A stretch of DNA of 64,000 nucleotides, taken from the NCBI GenBank assembly GCA_964247695.1, contig CAXTVI010000020.1, positions 1 through 64,000 of the forward strand, given 5' to 3'. The DNA is from Lichenicoccus sp964247695. Its GTDB lineage: Bacteria > Pseudomonadota > Alphaproteobacteria > Acetobacterales > Acetobacteraceae. This document shows positions 7,970-15,901 of the stretch, one piece after another. The notes below the pieces were generated by a model. The model did no database searches. It saw nothing but the letters and a program-made list of their open reading frames with translations, and was not told the DNA's origin. A program made the translations under genes and the position numbers. The first letter of the stretch is position 1, and the number at the start of each line of letters is the position of its first letter.

Positions 7970-9223
7970 TCAGAACAGGCCCGCGCCCTGCAGGCCGCCG
8001 AACACCCCAAGCGCCGTGGTCAGGCCCGAAACCACCACGACCAGCCAGAAATACGGCCCGCGCAGCCGGTGCTGGTCCGGCAGCGCGCGCACCGCGAGCG
8101 CGATCAGGAAGCCGAGCACCAGCGGAAGCAGCAGCGCGTTCATCACCTGCACGCCGACATTGAGCGCCACCAGGTCCGGCCAGACCGCCACCAGCAGCGC
8201 GCCCGCCACCACACAGGTAGCGTAGATGCCGTAGAACCAGCGCGCCTCCAGCGGCCGCAGTTCGAGCGACCGCCGGTATCCCGCGACCTCGCCCACGCCC
8301 CAGGCCAGCGCAAGGGAGGCGACGATCGCCGCCACCATGCCGGCGCCGAGCACGCCCAGGCTGAACACCAGCCGTCCGGCGGCACCCCCGAGGAACGGGG
8401 TCAGCGCCTGGCTCATCTCGCCGATCGTGTTGAGACTGGCATCCGGCTTGTTCGGCGCGATGGTGGCGGCGCAGGCGATCAGCACCGCCGCCATGACCAG
8501 CTGCGTGATGACGGCGCCGATCGCGGTATCCCAGCGCGCCGCCCCGTAATGTTCGGGGCGCAGCCTTTTGTCGGCGACCGCCGACTGCTGGTAGAAGATC
8601 ATCCAGGGCATGATGACGGCGCCGATATTGGCTGCGGCGAGATAGACATAGCCCTTGTTGGCGAACGGGATGTTCACCGCGCCGTGCGCCATGTCCGCCA
8701 GATGCGGGTGCGCCGCCCAGGCGACATAGAAGAACGCCAGCTCGAACAGCCCGACCGCGATCATCACCCGCTCGGCGCGCCGGTACGATCCGGTGATCAC
8801 CACCAGCAGGAGCGCCGCCGCCGCCAGCGCCAGGGTGATGCCGCGCGGAACTCCGTACAGTTCGCCGACCCCGGCCACCCCGGAAAACTCGGTGAGCAAC
8901 GCGCCGCCGGTCGCGACCGCGAGCCCGCTCGCCGAGACGATCGCCCAGGTCCGCCCGAAGGTCTCGCGGATCAGCTCGCCGTGGCCGCGCCCGGTGAAGA
9001 TGCCGAGCCGCACGGTCAGTTCCTGCACCATGAACAGGATCGGCATCAGCAGGAACTGCAGCAGCAGCAGCCGGTAGCCCCACTGCACGCCGCTCTGGCC
9101 TGCGGTGATGATGCTGCCGACATCGGTGTCGGCCAGCATGACCACGAGCCCCGGGCCGAACACCGCAGCCGCCCGCGCAAGGCGCGTCTGCTTGGTCCGG
9201 ACGGCATCGATCGAGAGTGGCAC
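7970..9223 (-). CDS. Nramp-family divalent metal transporter with altered metal motif
   Basis: 417 residues with about eleven hydrophobic helices, the Nramp length and layout. The TM1 region reads VFGPGLVVMLADTDVGS and aligns with the family's GP...DPGN stretch, so the metal-binding D-P-G-N is replaced by D34-V-G-S37. TM6 keeps the A-x-x-M pattern (GAVIMPWMIFYQQ), but the usual PHN that follows is PWM. Canonical members import Mn2+ or Fe2+ with protons. The changed motifs suggest a divergent clade, so substrate is uncertain. The start is GTG at 9223; a closer ATG is out of frame. It is followed on the minus strand by a convergent hydrolase gene. Confidence 0.85.
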   Translation of the reverse strand: MPLSIDAVRTKQTRLARAAAVFGPGLVVMLADTDVGSIITAGQSGVQWGYRLLLLQFLLMPILFMVQELTVRLGIFTGRGHGELIRETFGRTWAIVSASGLAVATGGALLTEFSGVAGVGELYGVPRGITLALAAAALLLVVITGSYRRAERVMIAVGLFELAFFYVAWAAHPHLADMAHGAVNIPFANKGYVYLAAANIGAVIMPWMIFYQQSAVADKRLRPEHYGAARWDTAIGAVITQLVMAAVLIACAATIAPNKPDASLNTIGEMSQALTPFLGGAAGRLVFSLGVLGAGMVAAIVASLALAWGVGEVAGYRRSLELRPLEARWFYGIYATCVVAGALLVAVWPDLVALNVGVQVMNALLLPLVLGFLIALAVRALPDQHRLRGPYFWLVVVVSGLTTALGVFGGLQGAGLF

Positions 9224-9299
9224 GTGGCATTATCCGTAACCCGGGCATCGGGGCGCGGCAGGAGAAGGTCGGGCGCTGCCGCTGTCAACTGGCCGTACC

Positions 9300-10076
9300 T
9301 CAGAGCAGCGAGGCACCCTCGGGTGTGTCCTCCAGGACCTCGCGCGGGCCCGCAAGCAGTTCGTCCAGCACCAGCCCCGCCAGGGTGCGGGTCACGGCGC
9401 CTCCCGAGGCGAGTGCTGCCTGGTCGAGGCGGCGCGCCGCCTCGCGCATCGCATCCGCGCGCCGCGGCAGGCGGAGCAGCAGCCAGTCCACTACCGGCTG
9501 CGCCACCGCGAGCTGACGCTCGGCCAGCAACCGCTGCAGCAGGATGCGCAGCAGCCCCTCCTCGGGCTGCCGCAACCCGACCGCGACCGTCGCGCGCAGG
9601 CGGCTGGCGAGATCGGGCAGGCGCACATCCCAGCGCGCGGGCGGCCCGCGTCCGGCCAGCAGGATCGGCAGGCGGTTCTCGCGAGCCGCATTCAGCAAAT
9701 GCAGCAGGGCAGGTTCGTCACTGGCAAGGTCCGCGTCGTCGATCGCGATGCCGCCTGCCAGACCCTCCCTCTCCGGCAGCCCGGTCAGCCCGCGCAATGC
9801 CGTGCCGGGCAGCAGCAGCGCGTCGTGGTCCTGCGCCCAGGCCTGCAGCAGATGCGTCTTGCCGCTGCCGGCCGCCCCCCACAGCGCCAGCCGGTGGTCG
9901 GGCCAGTCGGCGTCGCGCCGGCGCTCGAGCCACGCCAGGGCTGCCGCATTCGAGGGGGCGGCAATGAAGTCGGCACGGGCGAACTGCTGCCGGTGCGTGA
10001 ACGGCAACGCGAGCTGCCGCGACCCGCCTGCTTCCTCCTGGACGTCCCCGCCCGGCTGCTCTCCTGAAGCCACCAC
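9300..10076 (-). CDS. hdaA: DnaA-like regulatory protein (Hda/HdaA)
   Basis: About 258 residues with the DnaA AAA+ core but no DNA-binding domain IV, which marks Hda-type regulators of DnaA. The clamp-binding-like motif RQLALPF comes first, then FIAAPSNAAALAWL, Walker A GAAGSGKTHLLQA, Walker B-like GIAIDDAD, and an arginine-rich lid (LPDLASRLRATV). In alphaproteobacteria HdaA promotes ATP hydrolysis by DnaA after replication starts. The start is uncertain: GTG at 10076 or 10073 gives the expected short leader before RQLALPF. It diverges from purM, an arrangement common in this class. Confidence 0.85.
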   Translation of the reverse strand: MVASGEQPGGDVQEEAGGSRQLALPFTHRQQFARADFIAAPSNAAALAWLERRRDADWPDHRLALWGAAGSGKTHLLQAWAQDHDALLLPGTALRGLTGLPEREGLAGGIAIDDADLASDEPALLHLLNAARENRLPILLAGRGPPARWDVRLPDLASRLRATVAVGLRQPEEGLLRILLQRLLAERQLAVAQPVVDWLLLRLPRRADAMREAARRLDQAALASGGAVTRTLAGLVLDELLAGPREVLEDTPEGASLL

Positions 10077-10198
10077 TGCTTTGCGCGCCGTCCCGCCTGC
10101 CGTAAAGGAACCCGCATTGCATCTACCCGAGGACCGGCCGTCCATCCATGCCGGCCCGCCCAACGGGCACAAGCCAACCTGCACAAGGCCCTCACAGC

Positions 10199-11272
10199 AT
10201 GACCCAGACGCCGCCCGCCGAAGGCACCTACCGCGCGTCGGGTGTCGATATCGAGGCGGGCGAGCGGCTGGTCGAGGCGATCCGGCCGGCAGCCGGCGCC
10301 ACCGACCGGCCCGGCACGATGGGCGGCCTCGGCGGCTTCGGCGCGCTGTTCGACCTCAAGGCGGCGGGGTTTCGCGACCCGGTGCTGGTCTCCTCGACCG
10401 ACGGCGTCGGCACCAAGCTGATGGTGGCGATCGAGACCGGACTGCACGACTCCGTCGGCATCGACCTGGTCGCCATGTGCGTCAACGACCTGGTGGTGCA
10501 GGGCGCCGAGCCGCTGTTCTTCCTGGACTACTTCGCCACCGGCCACCTGGCGGTGGACGCGGCGGCGCGCGTGGTGCGCGGCATCGCGGAAGGCTGCCGG
10601 CTGTCCGGCTGCGCGCTGGTCGGCGGCGAGACCGCGGAGATGCCGGGCATGTACGGCCCCGGCCACTACGATCTCGCCGGGTTCTCGGTGGGCGCGGCCG
10701 AACGACATGCCTTGTTGCCGAAGAGCATCTCCCCTGGCGACATCGTCCTCGGCCTGCCGAGCAGCGGGGTGCACTCGAACGGATTCTCGCTGGTGCGCAG
10801 CATCGTGCGCGGCGCCGGCCTGGGCTGGGACGACCCGGCCCCGTTCGCGCCCGGCCTGTCGCTCGGCGTGGCGCTGATGACACCGACCCGGCTCTACGTG
10901 CATCCGGTGCTGGCCCTGCACCGCGCCGGGCTGCTGCGCGGTGCCGCCCACATCACCGGCGGCGGCCTGCCCGGCAACCTGCCGCGTGCACTCCCGCCGG
11001 GCACCCGCGTTGCCATCGACGGCGACGCATGGACGCCGCCGCCGGTGTTCGGCTGGCTTGCCCGGGCGGGCGGCGTCGAGCCCGAGGAAATGCTGCGCGT
11101 GTTCAACTGCGGCATCGGCATGGCGCTGATCGTCTCCAACGTCTCGAGCGCCACCGCCCTGTTGTCCGAACTGGGCGAGACCGCCTTCGTCATCGGCCGC
11201 ATCGAGGCGGGAGCAGCCGATGCGCCGGCCTCGCTGCGCTATGCCAGCCTGCCGTTGTTTCTCGAGGGTTGA
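10199..11272 (+). CDS. purM: Phosphoribosylformylglycinamidine cyclo-ligase (AIR synthase)
   Basis: 357 residues, close to the family norm of about 350. It carries the PurM blocks YRASGVDIEAGERLVE at the N-terminus, GGFGALFDL, VSSTDGVGTKL (the ATP-site signature), CVNDLVVQGAEPLFFLDY, GGETAEMPGMY and GGGLPGNLPR. The enzyme closes the imidazole ring of FGAM to AIR with ATP, the fifth step of purine synthesis, in the cytoplasm. The ATG at 10199 was chosen because it starts just before the conserved YRASGVDI block. purN follows five bases after the stop, forming a two-gene operon. Confidence 0.97.
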   Translation: MTQTPPAEGTYRASGVDIEAGERLVEAIRPAAGATDRPGTMGGLGGFGALFDLKAAGFRDPVLVSSTDGVGTKLMVAIETGLHDSVGIDLVAMCVNDLVVQGAEPLFFLDYFATGHLAVDAAARVVRGIAEGCRLSGCALVGGETAEMPGMYGPGHYDLAGFSVGAAERHALLPKSISPGDIVLGLPSSGVHSNGFSLVRSIVRGAGLGWDDPAPFAPGLSLGVALMTPTRLYVHPVLALHRAGLLRGAAHITGGGLPGNLPRALPPGTRVAIDGDAWTPPPVFGWLARAGGVEPEEMLRVFNCGIGMALIVSNVSSATALLSELGETAFVIGRIEAGAADAPASLRYASLPLFLEG

Positions 11273-11277
11273 GCCGG

Positions 11278-11892
11278 ATGGCGCGGACGCGGGTCGCGGT
11301 GCTGGTCAGCGGTCGCGGCAGCAACATGCAGGCGCTGATCGCGGCCTGTGCCGCGCCGGACTATCCGGCCGAGATCGCCCTGGTGCTGAGCAACAACCCT
11401 GCCGCGCCCGGGCTGGACGCTGCCCGGGACGCCGGCATCCCGGCGCGGGCGATCGATCACCGGCCGTATGGGCGCAACCGCGCCGCGCACGAGCAGGCGA
11501 TCGATCTCGCGCTGCGCGAGGCCGGCATCGGCTGCGTCTGCCTCGCGGGCTACATGCGCCTGCTGACCCCGCTGCTGACCGGCGCCTGGGCCGGACGCAT
11601 GCTGAACATCCATCCCAGCCTGCTGCCCGCCTTTCCCGGGCTGCATACCCATGAGCGCGCGCTAGCCGCCGGTGTCACCTTGCATGGCTGTACGGTGCAC
11701 CTGGTCACCGAGCGGGTCGATGACGGACCGATCCTGGGACAGGCGGCCATCTGCGTGCAGACCGGCGATACCCCGGAAACTCTCGGGGCGCGGGTGCTTG
11801 AGCAGGAGCACCGGCTGTATCCGCAGGCCCTGCGCCAACACCTGGTTGGTGGCGCGCCCGAGGCGCGGAATGGCGTGCTGCTCGCGGTCTGA
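11278..11892 (+). CDS. purN: Phosphoribosylglycinamide formyltransferase
   Basis: 204 residues, normal for PurN. Motifs seen: VAVLVSGRGSNMQALI (substrate phosphate loop), VLSNNPAAPGLD, CLAGYMRLLT, the catalytic NIHPSLLPAFPGLHTH with the Asn-His pair, and VDDGPILGQA with the catalytic Asp. It transfers a formyl group from 10-formyl-tetrahydrofolate to GAR in purine synthesis. The ATG at 11278 follows the purM stop by five bases, so the two are surely co-transcribed. Confidence 0.97.
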   Translation: MARTRVAVLVSGRGSNMQALIAACAAPDYPAEIALVLSNNPAAPGLDAARDAGIPARAIDHRPYGRNRAAHEQAIDLALREAGIGCVCLAGYMRLLTPLLTGAWAGRMLNIHPSLLPAFPGLHTHERALAAGVTLHGCTVHLVTERVDDGPILGQAAICVQTGDTPETLGARVLEQEHRLYPQALRQHLVGGAPEARNGVLLAV

Positions 11893-11962
11893 CGCGGGAT
11901 TTATCGGGCGACCCATACTGCGCTAGAGATGCGGCCGGGAGCATCCAGGAGGACCCACGACC

Positions 11963-12127
11963 ATGGCCGAGCAGGCTCCTCGCAGCGAAGGCGCGCCGCT
12001 GCCAACGACGGCGGAGGCCCTGATGGCCGACCGCCAGATGTTCTGGGCGCGGTTCTGCCGGGCCGCGTTCTGGGCGGTCGTGGTCGTCATCGCCATCGTG
12101 GTGCTGCTGGACTGGACCCTGGTCTGA
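11963..12127 (+). CDS. 54-residue single-helix membrane protein, similar to small aa3-oxidase subunit IV
   Basis: This short gene has a strong ribosome site, AGGAGG at 11947-11952, ten bases before the ATG. The product has a polar N-terminus (MAEQAPRSEGAPLP), then MADRQMFWARFCRAAFW and one hydrophobic helix rich in Val and Ile, ending DWTLV. The layout of a short aromatic amphipathic lead and one helix resembles the bacterial aa3-type oxidase subunit IV family, but the match is by pattern only and no oxidase gene is adjacent. It lies 70 bases after purN. Its last 41 bases overlap the convergent MFS gene. Confidence 0.6.
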   Translation: MAEQAPRSEGAPLPTTAEALMADRQMFWARFCRAAFWAVVVVIAIVVLLDWTLV

Positions 12128-13412
12128 AGCCGGTGCCGGGCGGGATTTCACGGCCGCCTGTATCCGGCAGCGCCAGCGCCGCGCCGGCGCAGACAAGGTT
12201 CACCACAAGCAGGTACCAGCCGGGCGAGAGGCCGCTGCCGGTCTCGCGGATCAGCGAGACGAAGGCGACCTGCGCGGTGCCGCCGAAGGCCGCGATCGCC
12301 ACCGCATAGACCATGCCGAACCGGGTCGCTCGCTGCGCCCCCGGCAGGTGCTGCAGCATCAGCACGATGCTGCCGACGAAGCCGGAGGCCTGCATGATGG
12401 CGATCCCCGCGCACAGCCCGATGAACAGGGCGGTGCTGCCGCTGCGCGAGGCGAGCCACAGGCCTGGCACCACCAGCAGAGCCAGCAGCAGGCGCGGCCA
12501 GACCGCGACCCGCCTGCTGCCGAACCGGTCGGCCAGCACGCCGCCGCCCCAGGCAGCGCCCGCGCCGCATACGCCGATCACCACGGTCACCAGCAGCGCA
12601 TTGCGTATCGGCAGGTGCAGCACGGTCAGCGCGTAGCTGGTGGAGAAATTCAGGAAGTACTGGGTGACGGTGCCGCCTGCCATCATCAGGAGGCCGCAGG
12701 CGAGCACCCGGCCCAGCGGCGGCCGTGCCTCGGGTTCGGCGGCAGCCTCGGGCCGTCGCGGCTCATGCAGACCCGAGCGCAGCCAGAGCCCGACCGGAAC
12801 CACGGCCGTGCCAAGCAGGAACGGAATTCGCCAGCCCCACCGCGACAGCGAGGCGGCCCCGAGCAGCACGTCCAGCAGCACGCCGACCAGGCCGCACAGC
12901 AGCACCGCGCAGGCCTGGCTCACCCCCTGCCAGGCGACCAGCCGTCCTTGCCGGCCTTGCTGTCCGGGAGGAGTGGGGCCAGCGGCGTCGAGCAGGAAGA
13001 TCGTGGCCGGTCCCGCCTCGCCGCCCCAGGCGATGCCCTGGATCAGCCGCGCCAGCACCAGCAGCAACGGCGCGGCCCGGCCGAGCGTGGCATAGCCCGG
13101 CAGCAGGCCGATGATCAGGCTGCCGAGCCCCATCAGGGCCAGCGAGGCCAGCATGCCGGCCCGGTTGCCCCGACGGTCGGCGAGTGCCCCGATCAGCAGC
13201 GCGCCGAGCGGCCGGGTGACGAAGCCGACCCCGAAGGTCGAGACCGACAGCAGCAGCGACAGGCCAGGGTCATGCACCGGGAAGAACGCCCGGCCGATCA
13301 TCACCGCAAAGGTGCCGTAGGCGATGAAGTCGAACACCTCGAGGGTGTTGCCGAGAACCGCGGCGACGATCTGGCCCGGCTTTGCTGCTGCGGGCGAGAG
13401 ACCCTGGTTCAG
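12087..13412 (-). CDS. MFS transporter, metabolite:proton symporter (MHS) type
   Basis: About 441 residues with twelve hydrophobic segments. The N-terminus, GQIVAAVLGNTLEVFDFIAY, matches the MHS subgroup (ProP/KgtP/CitA-like, with AxxxGNxLExxDF). Further motifs are FGVGFVTRPLGALLIG, LADRRGNRAGM and IQGIAWGGEAGPATI. Such carriers take up organic acids or osmolytes with protons. The frame has no ATG, GTG or TTG at a sensible place before the first helix; the only fitting codon is CTG at 13412, which overlaps the ndk stop as CTGA. Translation is probably coupled to ndk. The C-terminus overlaps the small convergent gene. Confidence 0.85.
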   Translation of the reverse strand: MNQGLSPAAAKPGQIVAAVLGNTLEVFDFIAYGTFAVMIGRAFFPVHDPGLSLLLSVSTFGVGFVTRPLGALLIGALADRRGNRAGMLASLALMGLGSLIIGLLPGYATLGRAAPLLLVLARLIQGIAWGGEAGPATIFLLDAAGPTPPGQQGRQGRLVAWQGVSQACAVLLCGLVGVLLDVLLGAASLSRWGWRIPFLLGTAVVPVGLWLRSGLHEPRRPEAAAEPEARPPLGRVLACGLLMMAGGTVTQYFLNFSTSYALTVLHLPIRNALLVTVVIGVCGAGAAWGGGVLADRFGSRRVAVWPRLLLALLVVPGLWLASRSGSTALFIGLCAGIAIMQASGFVGSIVLMLQHLPGAQRATRFGMVYAVAIAAFGGTAQVAFVSLIRETGSGLSPGWYLLVVNLVCAGAALALPDTGGREIPPGTGFRPGSSPAAPRWR

Positions 13413-13831
13413 GGCAGGATCTCGGTCCCCGAGAAGAAGAAGGCGATCTCGGCAGCGGCATTCTCCGGGCTGTCGGAGCCATGCACCGAGTTCGCCTCGA
13501 TGCTCTCGGCGAACTGCGCGCGCACCGTATGCGCTTCGGCCTTCTTCGGGTCGGTGGCGCCCATCACCGAGCGGTTCTTCAGCACCGCGCCCTCGCCCTC
13601 TAGCACCTGCACCACCACCGGGCCCGCGGTCATCGAGGCGACCAGGCTGGCGTAGAACGGCCGCTCCTTGTGCACTTCGTAGAAGGCGCCGGCCTCCAGG
13701 TCCGACAGGCGGATGCGACGCTGAGCGACGATGCGCAGGCCGGCGTCCTCGAACAGGGTGTTGATGCGGCCGGTCAGGTTGCGCCGGGTGGCGTCCGGCT
13801 TGATGATGGAAAGCGTGCGCTCGGTCGCCAT
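13409..13831 (-). CDS. ndk: Nucleoside diphosphate kinase
   Basis: 140 residues, exactly the usual bacterial length. It starts ATERTLSIIKPDATRRNL, and the active-site block NSVHGSDS places the phosphorylated histidine at residue 117. It equalises nucleoside triphosphate pools by passing phosphate from ATP through the histidine. The ATG at 13831 is clear. It is divergent from the ABC-F gene (93 bases between starts), and its stop codon overlaps the proposed CTG start of the MFS transporter downstream. Confidence 0.97.
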   Translation of the reverse strand: MATERTLSIIKPDATRRNLTGRINTLFEDAGLRIVAQRRIRLSDLEAGAFYEVHKERPFYASLVASMTAGPVVVQVLEGEGAVLKNRSVMGATDPKKAEAHTVRAQFAESIEANSVHGSDSPENAAAEIAFFFSGTEILP

Positions 13832-13924
13832 GTTTTGGCTCCTCTTGAAGTCGGTTGATCCCGGCCGCGCATCTAGAGCAAATCGGTTCGACTGACCACA
13901 CGCGCTCCCGCACAGGACCCTCGC

Positions 13925-15841
13925 TTGAGCCTGCTCGTCATCTCCGGCCTCACCTTGCGCATCGCCGGCCGCACCCTGCTGGATGCTGCCGACCTCACCA
14001 TCGAGCCGGGTCGCCGGATCGGCCTGCTGGGCCGCAACGGCGCCGGCAAATCCACCCTGCTGGCCGCGATCGCCGGCGACATCGCGCCCGACGGCGGCGA
14101 GATCCGGCTGTCGTCGCGGGCCCGCATGGCGCGCATCCTGCAGGAGGCACCCTCCGGTCCCGCAAGCCTGCTGCAGACCGTGCTCGACGGCGACACCGAG
14201 CGCGCCGGGCTGCTCGCCGCCGCGGAAGATGGAGCGCAGGCGGGATCCGACCCGGCCCGGCTCGCCGACATCCACGAGCGCCTGCGCGGGATCGGCGCCG
14301 ACAGCGCACCGGCCCGCGCCGCCACCATCCTTGCCGGCCTCGGCTTCGATGCCGAAGCCCAGGCGCGTGCCGTGGACGAGTTCTCCGGCGGCTGGCGCAT
14401 GCGCGTGGCACTGGCGACCGCCTTGTTCCTGCAGCCCGACCTGCTGCTGCTCGACGAGCCGACCAACCATCTCGACCTCGAGGCGACGATGTGGCTGGAG
14501 AACTGGCTGGCCCGGTTCCCTGGCGCGGCCCTGATCGTCAGCCACGACCGCAACCTGCTGGACCGGGCCGTGCACGCGATCGCCCATCTCGATCGCGGCG
14601 GCCTGTCGCTCACCCCGGGCGGCTACGACGAGTTCGTGCGCATACGCACCGAGCAGGCGCTGCAGCAGAACCGTGCCGCCGAGCGCATCGCCCAGCGCCG
14701 CGCGCACATGCAGTCCTTCGTGGACCGGTTCCGCGCCAAGGCGACCAAGGCCCGGCAGGCGCAGGCCCGCATCAAGGCGCTGGAGAAGCTCGACCATATC
14801 GAGAGCGTGATCGAGGACGCACCCACCCGGTTCGCGTTTCCCGAGCCGGCCCAGTTGGCACCCCCGATGCTGACCATGGAGCGGGTCGATGCCGGCTATG
14901 ACGGGCGGGCCATCCTGCGCGGGCTTTCGCTGCGCATCGACATGGACGACCGCATCGCCCTGCTCGGCGCCAACGGCAACGGCAAGTCCACCTTCGCCAA
15001 GCTGCTCGCCGGGCGCCTCGCGCCGATGCGCGGCACCCTCTCCAAGGCGCGCCAGCTGCGTGTCGGATATTTCGCGCAGCACCAGGCCGAGGAGCTGGAT
15101 CCTGACGCAAGCCCCGTCGCCCATATGGCGCGCGCGCTGCCGGACGCCTCGCCGACGCTGCTGCGCAGCCAGCTCGCCCGCTTCGGCCTGGATGCCGACC
15201 GCGCCAATACCGCGTCCCGCGACCTCTCCGGCGGCGAGAAGGCGCGGCTGCTGCTGGCGCTGGCCACGCGCGATGCGCCGCAACTGCTGATCCTGGACGA
15301 GCCCACCAATCATCTGGACATCGATGCCCGCGAGGCCCTGGTGCGGGCGCTGGCGGAGTTCTCCGGCGCAGTCCTGCTGATCAGCCACGATGCCCACCTG
15401 GTCGAGCTGGTGGCGGACCGGCTTTGGCTGGTCGGCGACGGCGCCGTGCGTCCCTTCGAAGGCGACATGGCGGAGTATCGCACCTGGCTCGGCGAGCGCG
15501 CGCGGATCGCCAGCCGGGCCGCCGGAAGCGGGTCGGGCCCGGAGGCTGAAGCTGATCCCGGCCAGGCGGCGGACCGACGCGACCGGGCGGAGCAGCGGCG
15601 GATCCTGGCGCCGGTCCGCAGGCGCGCCCAGGAGGCCGAGCGGACGCTCGCAAGGCTGGCCGCGGAGCGCGCGATACTGGAACAGCGGCTGGCGGATCCG
15701 GCCTTCTATCTGGCCGGCAAGGGTGCCGAGATCACCTCGGTCAACACCCGGCTGGCGGCAATCGGCCGCCAGGAGAACGAGGTGGAGGAGCAATGGCTGC
15801 TGGCCGAGCAGGAGCTTGAGACCGCGAAAAGCGATTATTGA
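13925..15841 (+). CDS. ABC-F family ATPase (translation factor type, YheS/Uup-like)
   Basis: 638 residues with two ABC domains and no membrane segment. Domain 1 has GRNGAGKSTLLAAI and LLLDEPTNHLDLEATMWLE; domain 2 has GANGNGKSTFAKLL, LSGGEKARLLLAL and ILDEPTNHLDID. Between them is the charged linker (near residues 240-285, rich in Arg, Ala, Lys) typical of ABC-F proteins that act at the ribosomal E site. A C-terminal helical extension rich in Arg and Glu (about 540-635) could form a coiled coil as in Uup/YheS. Start is TTG at 13925. It diverges from ndk. Confidence 0.92.
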   Translation: MSLLVISGLTLRIAGRTLLDAADLTIEPGRRIGLLGRNGAGKSTLLAAIAGDIAPDGGEIRLSSRARMARILQEAPSGPASLLQTVLDGDTERAGLLAAAEDGAQAGSDPARLADIHERLRGIGADSAPARAATILAGLGFDAEAQARAVDEFSGGWRMRVALATALFLQPDLLLLDEPTNHLDLEATMWLENWLARFPGAALIVSHDRNLLDRAVHAIAHLDRGGLSLTPGGYDEFVRIRTEQALQQNRAAERIAQRRAHMQSFVDRFRAKATKARQAQARIKALEKLDHIESVIEDAPTRFAFPEPAQLAPPMLTMERVDAGYDGRAILRGLSLRIDMDDRIALLGANGNGKSTFAKLLAGRLAPMRGTLSKARQLRVGYFAQHQAEELDPDASPVAHMARALPDASPTLLRSQLARFGLDADRANTASRDLSGGEKARLLLALATRDAPQLLILDEPTNHLDIDAREALVRALAEFSGAVLLISHDAHLVELVADRLWLVGDGAVRPFEGDMAEYRTWLGERARIASRAAGSGSGPEAEADPGQAADRRDRAEQRRILAPVRRRAQEAERTLARLAAERAILEQRLADPAFYLAGKGAEITSVNTRLAAIGRQENEVEEQWLLAEQELETAKSDY

Positions 15842-15901
15842 AATCTAAACGATTTCGTTTCACAATCATTTGTATCGGCGAGAGGGGCGAGTGACCATTC
15901 C

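Noticed and set aside
9544..11277. Upstream in-frame extension of purN across hdaA and purM
   Set aside because: PurN homology starts exactly at 11278; the rest is a shadow of purM and antisense to hdaA.
12348..13655. Long open frame antisense to the MFS transporter and ndk
   Set aside because: It is rich in Arg, Gln and His as expected for a GC-rich shadow frame, has no domain, and the opposite strand encodes two clear families.
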